Shown here: positions 41,002 to 49,075 of the stretch, in pieces
Numbering within the stretch: the first letter of the stretch is position 1
How the letters are laid out: each line of letters opens with the position of its first letter
DNA from: Streptomyces reniochalinae
Lineage (GTDB): Bacteria > Actinomycetota > Actinomycetes > Streptomycetales > Streptomycetaceae
NCBI RefSeq assembly: GCF_003323735.1
Contig: NZ_QOIM01000042.1
Span: forward strand, 620,001 to 684,000
DNA length: 64,000 nt
Direction: 5' to 3'
Made by a program: the position numbers and the translations under genes
Notes under the pieces: model-generated
Databases searched by the model: none
What the model was told of the DNA's origin: nothing
What the model saw: only the letters and a program-made list of their open reading frames with translations

Positions 41002-41166
41002 CGTTCCTCCTCGCTCGTTCGCCACGGCGCGGTGCCCTCCGGCCACCCGGGGCGCCGCCCCCTTTCGTCAGGGAGACGAGCCGACGTGCCCCTGGGTAAC
41101 GGCACCGGCACCCCGCGCCCCTCCGGCACCGGCACCGTCCGCTGTTCACGGCCGCGGTCCGGCTCT

Positions 41167-41973
41167 TCACGGCCGCAGTTCGGCCGTCACGCACTTGACG
41201 CTGCCGCCGCCCTTGAGCAGTTCGGTGAGCGCGACCGGCACGGGCTCGTAGCCGCGGGCGCGCAGCGGTGCGAAGAGTCCTGTGGCCGCTTCGGGCAGGA
41301 AGACGTGGTGGCCGTCGCTGACGGCGTTGAGGCCGAGCGCGAGCGCGTCGGACTCGTCGGCGAGCAGCGCGTCGGGGAACAGCCGCGCGAGCACGGCCCG
41401 GCTGCCGGGGGAGAACGCGGCCGGGTGGTAGAGCACGTCCTCGGTGTCCGGGTCGAGGACGCACAGCGCCGTGTCGAGGTGGTAGTAGCGGGGGTCGACC
41501 AGGTCGAGGCCGATGACGGGCCGCCCGAAGAACTCCTGCGCCTCCCCGTGGGAGAGCGGGCTGCTGCGGAAGCCGCGGCCGGCCAGCAGCCAGGAGGCGG
41601 TGACGGCGAAGTCGCCCTCGCCCTCGTTGATGTGGGCGGGTTCGGTGACGTCGCCGAACCCGTGCGCGCGGTACCAGGCGCGGTGGGCCCGCGCTTCGGC
41701 GGCGCGCTCGGGGTGGGCGAACCGTGCGCCCAGCACGCGGCCTTCGATGACGGTGGCGCCGTTGGCGGCGTACACCATGTCGGGCAGCCCTGGCACCGGG
41801 TCGAGGAGTTCGACGGTGTGTCCGAGCGCGCGGTAGCGGTCGCGCAGCGCCTCCCACTGGGCGAGCGCGAGGGGCAGGTCCACGGGCTTGGCGGGGTCCA
41901 TCCAGGGGTTGATGGAGTACGTGACGCGGAAGTGGACCGGAGGGCACATCAGATAGCGACGGGTTGCGTACAT
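41167..41973 (-). CDS. ddaH: Dimethylargininase/amidinotransferase-family hydrolase
   Basis: This 268-residue protein has the pentein fold of N,N-dimethylarginine dimethylaminohydrolase and relatives. It has NPWMDPAKPVD near the N-terminus, an NEGEGDFAVTAS substrate region, the catalytic His in YYHLDTALC (about residue 165) and the catalytic Cys in GGSVKCVTAEL (about 260). ATG 41973 has a GAGGAG upstream. It would hydrolyse methylated arginines to citrulline and amine. Similar enzymes also act on arginine or peptidyl substrates, so the exact substrate is open. Confidence 0.88.
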   Translation of the reverse strand: MYATRRYLMCPPVHFRVTYSINPWMDPAKPVDLPLALAQWEALRDRYRALGHTVELLDPVPGLPDMVYAANGATVIEGRVLGARFAHPERAAEARAHRAWYRAHGFGDVTEPAHINEGEGDFAVTASWLLAGRGFRSSPLSHGEAQEFFGRPVIGLDLVDPRYYHLDTALCVLDPDTEDVLYHPAAFSPGSRAVLARLFPDALLADESDALALGLNAVSDGHHVFLPEAATGLFAPLRARGYEPVPVALTELLKGGGSVKCVTAELRP

Positions 41974-42109
41974 CTCAGGCTCCTCAGGAGGTGGTGCACA
42001 CGATGCGGTGTGCCCATGATTCCCCCCAAGGAGCCCTTTTGCGCGGGCGGCCGGCCAACAGCGCACGGCGGCGGTTCCGTTGCGCGGGCTCGCACGCGGG
42101 CGTCGCGTC

Positions 42110-42283
42110 TCAGTCGCGCGACTCGCGCAGTGCGCGGAGCAGTTCGCGCTTCTGGGTGAGCGGATCGGCGGTGCCGCCGGGGCCGTGGCCGCCGTGCCCG
42201 CCGGTGCCGCGCAGCTGCGTGCGGGACAGGTGGGAGCGGGTCCCGCCGACGCCCAGCATCTTTCCGCCGCGTCCCTTGCTCAT
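42110..42283 (-). CDS. Small DUF6243-like basic protein
   Basis: This 57-residue, highly basic, Gly-rich protein starts at ATG 42283 (AGGAG upstream). The N-terminus MSKGRGGKMLGVGGTRSHLS and the C-terminal QKRELLRALRE are typical of the small DUF6243 family of streptomycetes. Its function is unknown; a nucleic-acid-binding role is possible because of the charge. It is divergent from the TetR-type gene. Its transcription may be affected by the operator array at 42334..42409. Confidence 0.72.
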   Translation of the reverse strand: MSKGRGGKMLGVGGTRSHLSRTQLRGTGGHGGHGPGGTADPLTQKRELLRALRESRD

Positions 42284-42333
42284 GAAGGTCTCCTCTCGTC
42301 GTTCCACGGGTTCGTCCGTCCCGCGACAGTGGT

Positions 42334-42409
42334 CGAGACGTATCGTCTCGCCTTGTCGCTCTCCGAGGATGCGGCGAGACGTATCGTCTTGTCAAGACGG
42401 TTCGTCTCG
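42334..42409. promoter_or_regulatory. Three copies of a palindromic TetR-type operator
   Basis: CGAGACG-TAT-CGTCTCG (42334..42350, perfect) is repeated as CGAGACG-TAT-CGTCTT (42375..42390) and AAGACG-GTT-CGTCTC (42394..42408). Centres are 42342, about 42383 and about 42401. A -10 TAGATT (42424..42429) follows seven bases before the regulator's ATG. The array lies between the divergent small gene and the TetR gene and so may control both. Confidence 0.85.
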
Positions 42410-42435
42410 TCTCTGGTCGCTGCTAGATTCGAGCC

Positions 42436-43044
42436 ATGTCACCCACGACCGCCAAGACCCCCGACGTCTCCCGGCGCAGCGAACGCTCCCGCAAGGCGAT
42501 TCTGCGCGCCAGCATGGAACTCGTCGGAGACGTCGGGTACCCGAAGCTGACCATCGAGGCCATCGCCGCCAGGGCGGGTGTCGGCAAGCAGACGATCTAC
42601 CGCTGGTGGCCCTCCAAGGCGGCCGTACTGCTCGACGCGTTCACCGAAGTCGTCCACGACGACGACTACCAGGGCGGCCTGCCCGACACCGGCGACATCG
42701 AGGCCGACCTCAAGACCGTGCTGCGTGCCACCGCCGACGAGTTCTCCGACGCCGCGTTCGAGGCGCCCTACCGCGCACTGGCCGTCGCCTCCGCCGCCGA
42801 CGCCGCGCTCGCCGAACAGTTCCTGGCCCGGCTCCAGGAACCCGGCCTGGAGGTCTACGCCAGACGGCTGCGCGCCGGGCAGGAAGCCGGCCAGATCGAC
42901 CCCGGCCTCGATCTCGGCCTCGCCGTCGAGATGCTGCTCGGGCCGTTCCAGCAGCGCTGGCTCACGCGCTCGGGACCGCTCACCCACGAGTTCACCGACC
43001 AGCTGGTCGAGATGGCGCTGCGGGCCTTCGCGCCTCGCGGGTGA
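42436..43044 (+). CDS. TetR-family repressor, probably autoregulated
   Basis: This 202-residue repressor has the TetR helix-turn-helix at residues 18-60 (RKAILRASMELVGDVGYPKL, then AIAARAGVGKQTIYRWWPSK) and a helical ligand-binding/dimer domain. ATG 42436 coincides with the predicted transcription start, so the message is leaderless. Three copies of a palindrome lie immediately upstream, the third overlapping the promoter, which strongly suggests autoregulation. Ligand unknown; target candidates are the divergent DUF6243-like gene and this gene itself. Confidence 0.93.
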   Translation: MSPTTAKTPDVSRRSERSRKAILRASMELVGDVGYPKLTIEAIAARAGVGKQTIYRWWPSKAAVLLDAFTEVVHDDDYQGGLPDTGDIEADLKTVLRATADEFSDAAFEAPYRALAVASAADAALAEQFLARLQEPGLEVYARRLRAGQEAGQIDPGLDLGLAVEMLLGPFQQRWLTRSGPLTHEFTDQLVEMALRAFAPRG

Positions 43045-43062
43045 CCCCGCACGGGCGACCGG

Positions 43063-44019
43063 TTACGGACGGGCGGCCGTCGGTGCCAGGCTGCCCGGCT
43101 TGTCGGTGACGATGCCCTCGCAGCCCAGCTTCAGCATCCGGTCGCGGTCGGCACGGCTGTTGACCGTGTGCGACCACACGTAGGTGATGCCCGAGCGCAC
43201 CGCCTTGCGCACGTGCCTGTCGGCCGTCTCGCGGTCGACGCTGAGCATCGTCACGTACCGCTTCCAGCGCTCCGGTCTGTCCCCGGCCAGCTGCCGCGCC
43301 GAGCGCCACACGGCCGTCAGCAGACCCCGGGCGTGCGCCCGCTCGGCCACCCGCGGATCGTTGGACTCCACCAGCACCGAGTGGGACAGGTGCCGCTCCC
43401 TGATGAGCCGCGCCAGCCGGGGCAGCCCGGCCGGGTCCTTCAGCTCCAGCATCAGCAGGCCCTTCCCGCCGAACCGCTCCAGGATCTCGCGCACCGACGG
43501 CGGCCGCTCGGGGCGCCAGTGTCCCGGCAGTCCCCGCTGCGGGGTGAGCCTGACGTCCTGCCAGTCGTTCCAGTCCAGCGCGCTCACCTTGCCCCTCTTG
43601 TCGGTGGTGCGGTCGAGCGTCGCGTCGTGCATGGCCACGAGGGTGCCGTCGCGCAGCTGCCTGATGTCGGTGTCCAGCACCCGCGCGTAGCCGCGCCGGA
43701 ACGTCGCCGCGAGCCCCTGCATGCTGTTCTCCGGCACCTCCTTGGCGCCGCCCCGGTGCGCCGTGACGGTCGTGCCGGTCAGCTGTGGGGTGCCCGGCAG
43801 CCGCGCGTCGGCCCCGCCGCCGTCCGCACCGCCGCCCTCGGGCCCCGGCCGGTCCCTGCCGCCCTCCGCGGTCCCGGCCGGCACGGCCGCCCTGGAGGCT
43901 TCCGCCGTCGCCGTCGCCGCAGCCGCCTCGTCGGCCCCCACCGCGGGGGCCGCCAGTGCGACCGCGAGCGCCACGGGGACCAACCGCACCATAGGGACGA
44001 AAACCGCCTTTGTGACCAT
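43063..44019 (-). CDS. Secreted glycerophosphodiester phosphodiesterase
   Basis: This 318-residue protein hydrolyses glycerophosphodiesters to glycerol-3-phosphate and alcohol. An N-terminal signal peptide (VRLVPVALAVALAAPAVGA) precedes a Gly/Ala-rich linker, then the GDPD barrel. In the barrel are TAHRGGAKEVPENS with catalytic His-Arg and Glu (about residue 88), DTDIRQLRDGTLVAMHD with Asp and His, and LMLELKD near residue 195. ATG 44019 gives a normal export signal. The adjacent region contains no obvious operon partner; it may recycle phospholipid or teichoic-acid fragments. Confidence 0.92.
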   Translation of the reverse strand: MVTKAVFVPMVRLVPVALAVALAAPAVGADEAAAATATAEASRAAVPAGTAEGGRDRPGPEGGGADGGGADARLPGTPQLTGTTVTAHRGGAKEVPENSMQGLAATFRRGYARVLDTDIRQLRDGTLVAMHDATLDRTTDKRGKVSALDWNDWQDVRLTPQRGLPGHWRPERPPSVREILERFGGKGLLMLELKDPAGLPRLARLIRERHLSHSVLVESNDPRVAERAHARGLLTAVWRSARQLAGDRPERWKRYVTMLSVDRETADRHVRKAVRSGITYVWSHTVNSRADRDRMLKLGCEGIVTDKPGSLAPTAARP

Positions 44020-44245
44020 GGACCCAAGCTAGAGGGGACCCGGACGATCCGCCGGGCAGGACGCCCGCCCGGGTGGTCCTCCCGGGTGACGCGCCCGACC
44101 CCGCGTTCCCGATCGCGCGACGGACAGCGCAGGATAGAGGGGAGTCATCCGTGATCCGCGGATTCCCCCTCAGCGCGCCGACGCGCTGCGTACCCTCGGA
44201 ATTCGTGACGCGCCCTGACACCACAGTCGCGGAGTGAGGCGGTAG

Positions 44246-45184
44246 ATGGAACGCGAGAGCAGGATCGCCCAGTGGCTGCGCCGCCGGGCCGCCCAGGCGG
44301 AGGCCGCGCGCGGCGGCGACGGTTCCCCAGGGTCCCCCGCGCAGCCGCCCTCGGGCCGCGCGCCCCGGTCACGCCGCTGGTCACCACGGGGCGGCCGAGC
44401 GGCTGCGGGCGCCGGCGAGGCCGCCGCGGAGCGCGCGGACCTCCTGCTCACGGCCGCCGAGGCCGGCTTCCCCCTCGCCCCGGCGGCCCATCCCTCCGGA
44501 TACGGCTGCTCCTGCGTACGGATCGGCTGCCCCACCCCGGGACGGCACCCCCTCTCCTTCGCCTGGCAGACCCAGGCCACCACCGACCGCGCCCAGATCG
44601 AACGCTGGCTCCACGCCGAGCCGCAGGCCAACTTCGTCACCGCCACGGGCCGCTCCCACGACGTCCTGGACGTGCCCGCCGAAGCGGGGTACGCGGCGCT
44701 GGCCCGGCTGGAGGAACGGGAGCGCGAGGCCGCCGCGGACGGCGTGCCCGGCACCGGGGGCCACTCCGGCGACGCCGACAGCGCGGGGGGCCCAGGGGCC
44801 GACGGTGACACCGGCTCCGGCACCGCGGCCGAAACCGTGCTCGGGCCCGTAGCGCTGCTGGGCGAGGACCGGATGCTCTTCTTCACCAGGACGCGGGGCA
44901 GGCCGGAGGACGAGGACGAGTGGTGGCCCTGCGAGCTGGACAGCCACCCCGAGACGATGGAGGAGCACCCCGGGCTGCGCTGGCACTGCCGGGGCAGCTA
45001 CGTGCTGCTGCCGCCCTCCCGGCTGCCCGACCAGGACGAGGGGGTGCGCTGGCTGCGGCCTCCCGCCGCCGGTGCGCAGCTCCCCGAACCCCTCACCCTG
45101 CTGGAGACCCTCACCGACGCCTGCGCGGAGTACGCCATCACCGTGGACGGCCTGGAAGAGCGCGCGCCCTGGCCCGCACGCTGA
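44246..45184 (+). CDS. Bifunctional primase/polymerase-domain protein
   Basis: This 312-residue cytoplasmic protein has the streptomycete prim-pol-like arrangement: a basic, low-complexity head (residues 1-60), then ADLLLTAAEAGFPLAPAAHP and GCSCVRIGCPTPGRHPL with conserved cysteines. ERWLHAEPQANFVTATGRSH and a C-terminal half with WHCRGSYVLLPPSRLPD follow. Similar proteins are widely conserved in Streptomyces and their role is undetermined. RBS-like GAGGCGG precedes ATG 44246. It stands alone, with an unknown ligand. Confidence 0.85.
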   Translation: MERESRIAQWLRRRAAQAEAARGGDGSPGSPAQPPSGRAPRSRRWSPRGGRAAAGAGEAAAERADLLLTAAEAGFPLAPAAHPSGYGCSCVRIGCPTPGRHPLSFAWQTQATTDRAQIERWLHAEPQANFVTATGRSHDVLDVPAEAGYAALARLEEREREAAADGVPGTGGHSGDADSAGGPGADGDTGSGTAAETVLGPVALLGEDRMLFFTRTRGRPEDEDEWWPCELDSHPETMEEHPGLRWHCRGSYVLLPPSRLPDQDEGVRWLRPPAAGAQLPEPLTLLETLTDACAEYAITVDGLEERAPWPAR

Positions 45185-45244
45185 GCGCCGCGCTCCACCC
45201 GTGCTGCGGGCCCGGTCCGGCGGCGCGGGGAGGGGCGCGCCCGC

Positions 45245-46243
45245 TCAGCTGCCGTGGGCCGAGGTCAGGCCCTCGACGCGGCTGAGGAAGGTGACCTTGC
45301 CGTTGGACTTCTGGGTCGGAACGGTCACGGCCTGCTCCGACATCCGCACATAGGTGACCGACTGCTGGGGCTTCCCCTTCATCAACGCCTTGACCAGCGG
45401 GTTCTTGACGTCGGGGTGGTAGCCGCGCGGCAGTGTCTGCTTGTGGTGGTGGCGGGTGGCGAAGAAGACCAGGGCGCCGCCGTCCTTCGTGCGGAGCCCG
45501 AAGGGCGCGTACCGCGGCGGTTCCGCCGCCTGGTCGGCGAACTCGTTGCGCACGTTCTTGCGCTTCGCCTCCTCGACGCGTTCCTCCCGCTGCTCGCTGG
45601 TGTGCGGCCCTGCCGCGAAGTCGTCCCCCGCGCCTTCTTGGAGGTAGCGGGCGTACCGCTTGCTCAGCTCGTCGGGCGGCACGGTCAGTCCGGCGTCGCC
45701 GCCGGCGACCGGGACGGTCCGCACATGGCCGTGCTCGTCCCTGGCGAACTCCGGCACCGCGTCGGGGTCGATCACGGACAGGTAGGACGCCTTCCACGGC
45801 CCGTCGGCCCGGTCGCGCTGGAAGACGAACAGCCAGCGTCCCTGCCCTTCGCGGTCGCTGCGGGAGTCCGTGACGAAGAACTTGGGCCAGCCCGCCTGTT
45901 CGGGGATCAGGTAGTGGGTGTCGGTCAGCTTCAGCCGGTTGTAGTCGGGGTTGCCCTCGGGCCTGACCTTCTTGCGCGAGGTGAGCCCCGCCTGGTCGAT
46001 GGCGCCGAGCGGTCCTGTCTCGATCGTCGCGTTGAGGTCGACGTCGTAGGCGGTGTTGGCGCGGTTGTTCTTCTTCACGAACGTGGCGAGGACGTCGGCC
46101 GCCTCGGCCTTGCTCAGCGCGGGGACCACGGCACTGGCACCGTGCACGGTGACGCAGCCGGTCAGCGAGGCGAGCAGCGCCCCGGCCGTCACGGTCGCCG
46201 CCAACGGTATGCGCGCCGGCCCCCGAGTCCTCGTCCCCTTCAC
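45245..46243 (-). CDS. Secreted lipoprotein, DUF8094-like
   Basis: This 332-residue exported protein has an N-region with Arg/Lys, a hydrophobic core (IPLAATVTAGALLASL) and lipobox LTGC at about residue 25. Its mature part has two similar ~130-residue halves, with repeated ANTAYDVDLNATIETG/IDQAGLTSRKK and WPKFFVTDSR blocks, as in DUF8094-type streptomycete lipoproteins. GTG 46243 is preceded by a GGGAGG. Function is unknown. It is divergent from the CDP-alcohol transferase of the polysaccharide cluster. Confidence 0.83.
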   Translation of the reverse strand: MKGTRTRGPARIPLAATVTAGALLASLTGCVTVHGASAVVPALSKAEAADVLATFVKKNNRANTAYDVDLNATIETGPLGAIDQAGLTSRKKVRPEGNPDYNRLKLTDTHYLIPEQAGWPKFFVTDSRSDREGQGRWLFVFQRDRADGPWKASYLSVIDPDAVPEFARDEHGHVRTVPVAGGDAGLTVPPDELSKRYARYLQEGAGDDFAAGPHTSEQREERVEEAKRKNVRNEFADQAAEPPRYAPFGLRTKDGGALVFFATRHHHKQTLPRGYHPDVKNPLVKALMKGKPQQSVTYVRMSEQAVTVPTQKSNGKVTFLSRVEGLTSAHGS

Positions 46244-46353
46244 CTGTTCAACCCCTCCCGGTGCTGTTGGCGAACGTGACCCTACCTTGCGGGGTGTGGC
46301 TCCCCGCGCGGTGCCTGGCACAGTATGCGCGGCACACCGAGCGAGGGGGACAC

Positions 46354-47100
46354 ATGTCTTCGACCACACCATCGGGCCCGCCCTTGGAGGGGTTCCGTGC
46401 CGCTCTCGGGGCGTTACGGAGCGCGCAGAAGACATCGAAGGGGGTCTCCCTCTACTCGCGGTACGTCAACCGGCCCCTCGGCCGCGTTCTGGCCGCCGCC
46501 GCCCACCGGGTGGGGCTGACGCCGAACCTGGTCACGCTGGCGAGCGCCGCTTGCAGCTTCGCGGGGATCGCGGCCGTGGCGCTGGTGCGGCCTTCGTGGG
46601 GGCTGGGGGTGGCGGTCTGGGGTGCGCTCGTCGTCGGGTTCGCGCTGGACTCGGCGGACGGGCAGCTGGCCAGGTTGCGCGGCGGTGGCAGCCCGGCGGG
46701 CGAGTGGCTCGACCACGTCGTGGACTGCGCGAAGATCGTGGCGGTGCACGCCGCCGTGCTGGTCTCCTTCCACCGCTTCGGCGAACTGCCCGGCGAGGGC
46801 TGGCTGCTGGTGCCGCTGGGCTTCCAGATGGTGGCGGTACTGGTGTTCTTCGGCGGGCTGCTCACCGACAAGCTGCGGCCCGGTGGCGGAAGAGCCCGTG
46901 CGGCGCGGCCCCCTTCGACGTGGCGTGCGGTGGCGCTGCTGCCGGTCGACTACGGCGTCTTCTGCGTGCTGTTCCTGCTGCTGGGCGGCCCGGAGCTGTT
47001 CCGGGCCGCCTATGCCGTGCTGTTCGGGTGCTACGCGCTGTTCCTCGTCGCCTTCGGCGGCAAGTGGTTCAGGGAGCTGTCCGCGCCGTCTCGGGCGTGA
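46354..47100 (+). CDS. CDP-alcohol phosphotransferase
   Basis: This 248-residue integral membrane enzyme transfers a phospho-alcohol from a CDP-activated donor to an acceptor alcohol. The catalytic motif D-x2-DG-x2-AR-x8-G-x3-D-x3-D is present as DSADGQLARL onward to DHVVD (about residues 94-119), between membrane helices. Adjacent and convergent to a cytidylyltransferase gene (32-bp overlap of 3' ends). It could make a phosphoglycerol- or phosphoinositol-type linkage on a lipid or polysaccharide. Its position at the edge of the exopolysaccharide cluster favours polymer decoration, which is inference. Confidence 0.9.
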   Translation: MSSTTPSGPPLEGFRAALGALRSAQKTSKGVSLYSRYVNRPLGRVLAAAAHRVGLTPNLVTLASAACSFAGIAAVALVRPSWGLGVAVWGALVVGFALDSADGQLARLRGGGSPAGEWLDHVVDCAKIVAVHAAVLVSFHRFGELPGEGWLLVPLGFQMVAVLVFFGGLLTDKLRPGGGRARAARPPSTWRAVALLPVDYGVFCVLFLLLGGPELFRAAYAVLFGCYALFLVAFGGKWFRELSAPSRA

Positions 47101-47530
47101 CGGGCTCGGGTCCCGCCAGCGCGTCGAGCGCGCGGCGCAGCTGAGTGGAGGAGGTATGCATGGTGTACGGGAAGTAGACGATCTCGACGCCGACCGTACG
47201 GAAGTCCGCCTCCAGCTTGTCGCCCTTGGGCGTACCCCGCCAGTCGTCCCCCTTGAACAGGACGTCGAAGCGGATCCGCTGCCAGGTGACCAGTTTGTCC
47301 GGCACCGTCTCCACGAACGCGGCGTCCACGAAGCGGATGCTGCGCACGATCTGGAGGCGTTCGACCAGCGGGATGACGGGGGGTCTGCCCTTGGCGCGCC
47401 CGGCCATCTCGTCCGAGACCACGCCCGCGACCAGGTAGTCGCAGCGTGCGCGGGCGTGCCGCAGCAGGTTGAGGTGGCCGACGTGGAAGAGGTCGTAGGC
47501 GCCGGGCGCGTAGCCCACGGTGTGCGTCAT
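47069..47530 (-). CDS. Cytidylyltransferase (TagD/RfaE2-like)
   Basis: This 153-residue nucleotidyltransferase has the HxGH motif in YDLFHVGHLNLLRHA (about residue 15) and a RYIIP-type ISxTxxR-like site near the C-terminus (TMHTSSTQLRRAL). It would couple CTP to a polyol phosphate, such as glycerol-3-phosphate, giving CDP-glycerol or a similar nucleotide. ATG 47530. It overlaps the convergent CDP-alcohol transferase gene by 32 bp and is divergent from the first glycosyltransferase. The pair may supply and use one CDP-polyol. Confidence 0.88.
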   Translation of the reverse strand: MTHTVGYAPGAYDLFHVGHLNLLRHARARCDYLVAGVVSDEMAGRAKGRPPVIPLVERLQIVRSIRFVDAAFVETVPDKLVTWQRIRFDVLFKGDDWRGTPKGDKLEADFRTVGVEIVYFPYTMHTSSTQLRRALDALAGPEPVTPETARTAP

Positions 47531-47725
47531 GGCTGGTCCCCCCAGGACGTGTGCCTTCCCCGGCGGCGGCCGGGTGGTGCCCGCGGCGCTCCACGGCCGC
47601 GGGTCGCATCGCTGCATGCAACCACAACCCGCAGGAAACGGGGACATGTTGGGGAAACCGCGCACCGCAGGCGCTACCCTGCCGGAGGGGGACGCGAGGG
47701 GAGCTCTCAGGGGAGAGAGAGGCGG

Positions 47726-49075
47726 ATGTATGGGGGGATTTCCATGGTGAACGGCTTCGCCGCGCCCGCCCGGCGGGTGCTGCTGGTGTCGACCAACTAC
47801 GCACCGGAGCAGGCGGGCATCGGGCCGTACGCGGCGCAACTCGCCGAGCACTGGGCGGCACGGGACGGCTGGGAGGTGCACGTCCTGGCGGGGATGCCGC
47901 ACTACCCCGCCTGGCGTACCGATCCCGCCTGGCGGGGCGTGTGGCGGGCGACGGAAGTGCGCGGCGGGGTACGCGTCCACCGCCGCAGGCACACCGTCCC
48001 GCCCCGGCAGACCGCGGCGCGCCGGGCGCTGTACGAGGCGTCCATCCTGGCGCACGGGCTGCTCGCCCCGCCGCGTCTCGCGGGCCGCCCCGACGTGGTC
48101 GTCGCCCAGCTGCCGAGCCTCGCCGGGGGCGTGCTGGCCGCCCGCCTGGCCCGCGCGGCCGGGGTGCCGTTCGTCCCCGTCGTGCAGGACCTGATGGGTG
48201 CCGCTGCCGCCCAGAGCGGAATCCGCGGCGGCGACCGCGCCGCCGCACTCGCGGCGGCCGTCGAACGCCGGGTCCTCGCCTCCGCGGCGCTCGTCGGCGT
48301 CATCCACGAGAGCTTCACCGCCCGCGTCACCGCACTGGGCGTGCGGGAGGCCCGGGTGCGCACCGTCCCCAACTGGACGCACATCGCACCGCCCACGCGT
48401 GCGCGTGCCACGACCCGGGCCCGGCTGGGCTGGCGGGAGGACGAGACGGTGGTGCTGCACTCAGGCAACATGGGGCTCAAGCAGGGCCTGGAGGTCCTGA
48501 TCGAGGCGGCCCGCCTGGCTCCCGGGTTACGCGTCGTCCTGATGGGCGAGGGCAATCAGCGTGCCCACCTCGCCCAACTGGCCGCGCCGCTGCCCAACGT
48601 GGACCTGCTGCCGCCCGCGGCCGAGGCCGACTTCCCCGACGTCCTGGCGGCCGCCGACGCCCTCGCCGTCACCCAGCGGGCCTCCGTCCTGGACATGAGC
48701 GTGCCGTCCAAGCTCACCTCCTACTTCGCCGCGGGACGCCCCGTCATCGCCTCCGTCGCCGACGGCGGCGGCACCGCGCACGAGGTGCGCCGCTCCGCCG
48801 CCGGACTCCTCGTGCCGCCCGAGGACCCGTCCGCGCTCGCCGCCGCCGCCCGCTCCCTGGCCGCCGACCCGGCGCGCGCCGCCGCGCTCGGCGGCGCCGG
48901 CCGCGACTACGCCACCGGACACCTCGGCCGCGAGGCGGGACTGACCCGATGTACGGCCCTGCTGGAGGAGGCGCTCAGGATGCGACGGGCACGGCCCGCG
49001 CGCGGAAGACACCTCGCCAGACCCCGGCCGCCCGCCGTACGCGGTGCGGCCCGCGAGCAAGGCGCCGTGGCATGA
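47726..49075 (+). CDS. Glycosyltransferase family 4 (WcaI/WbuB-like)
   Basis: This GT4 of ~450 residues has a GT-B fold with N-domain YAPEQAGIGPYAAQLAEHWA (about residue 20), VLHSGNMGLKQGLEVLIEAA (about 240), and the C-domain donor site MSVPSKLTSYFAAGRPVIAS (about 325) with an E-containing EVRRSAAGLLVPPED. Two starts are possible: ATG 47726 and ATG 47744, both with purine-rich upstream DNA. It adds a sugar to the lipid-linked repeat unit on the cytoplasmic side. It ends with ATGA overlap with the Wzz-like gene. Confidence 0.88.
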   Translation: MYGGISMVNGFAAPARRVLLVSTNYAPEQAGIGPYAAQLAEHWAARDGWEVHVLAGMPHYPAWRTDPAWRGVWRATEVRGGVRVHRRRHTVPPRQTAARRALYEASILAHGLLAPPRLAGRPDVVVAQLPSLAGGVLAARLARAAGVPFVPVVQDLMGAAAAQSGIRGGDRAAALAAAVERRVLASAALVGVIHESFTARVTALGVREARVRTVPNWTHIAPPTRARATTRARLGWREDETVVLHSGNMGLKQGLEVLIEAARLAPGLRVVLMGEGNQRAHLAQLAAPLPNVDLLPPAAEADFPDVLAAADALAVTQRASVLDMSVPSKLTSYFAAGRPVIASVADGGGTAHEVRRSAAGLLVPPEDPSALAAAARSLAADPARAAALGGAGRDYATGHLGREAGLTRCTALLEEALRMRRARPARGRHLARPRPPAVRGAAREQGAVA

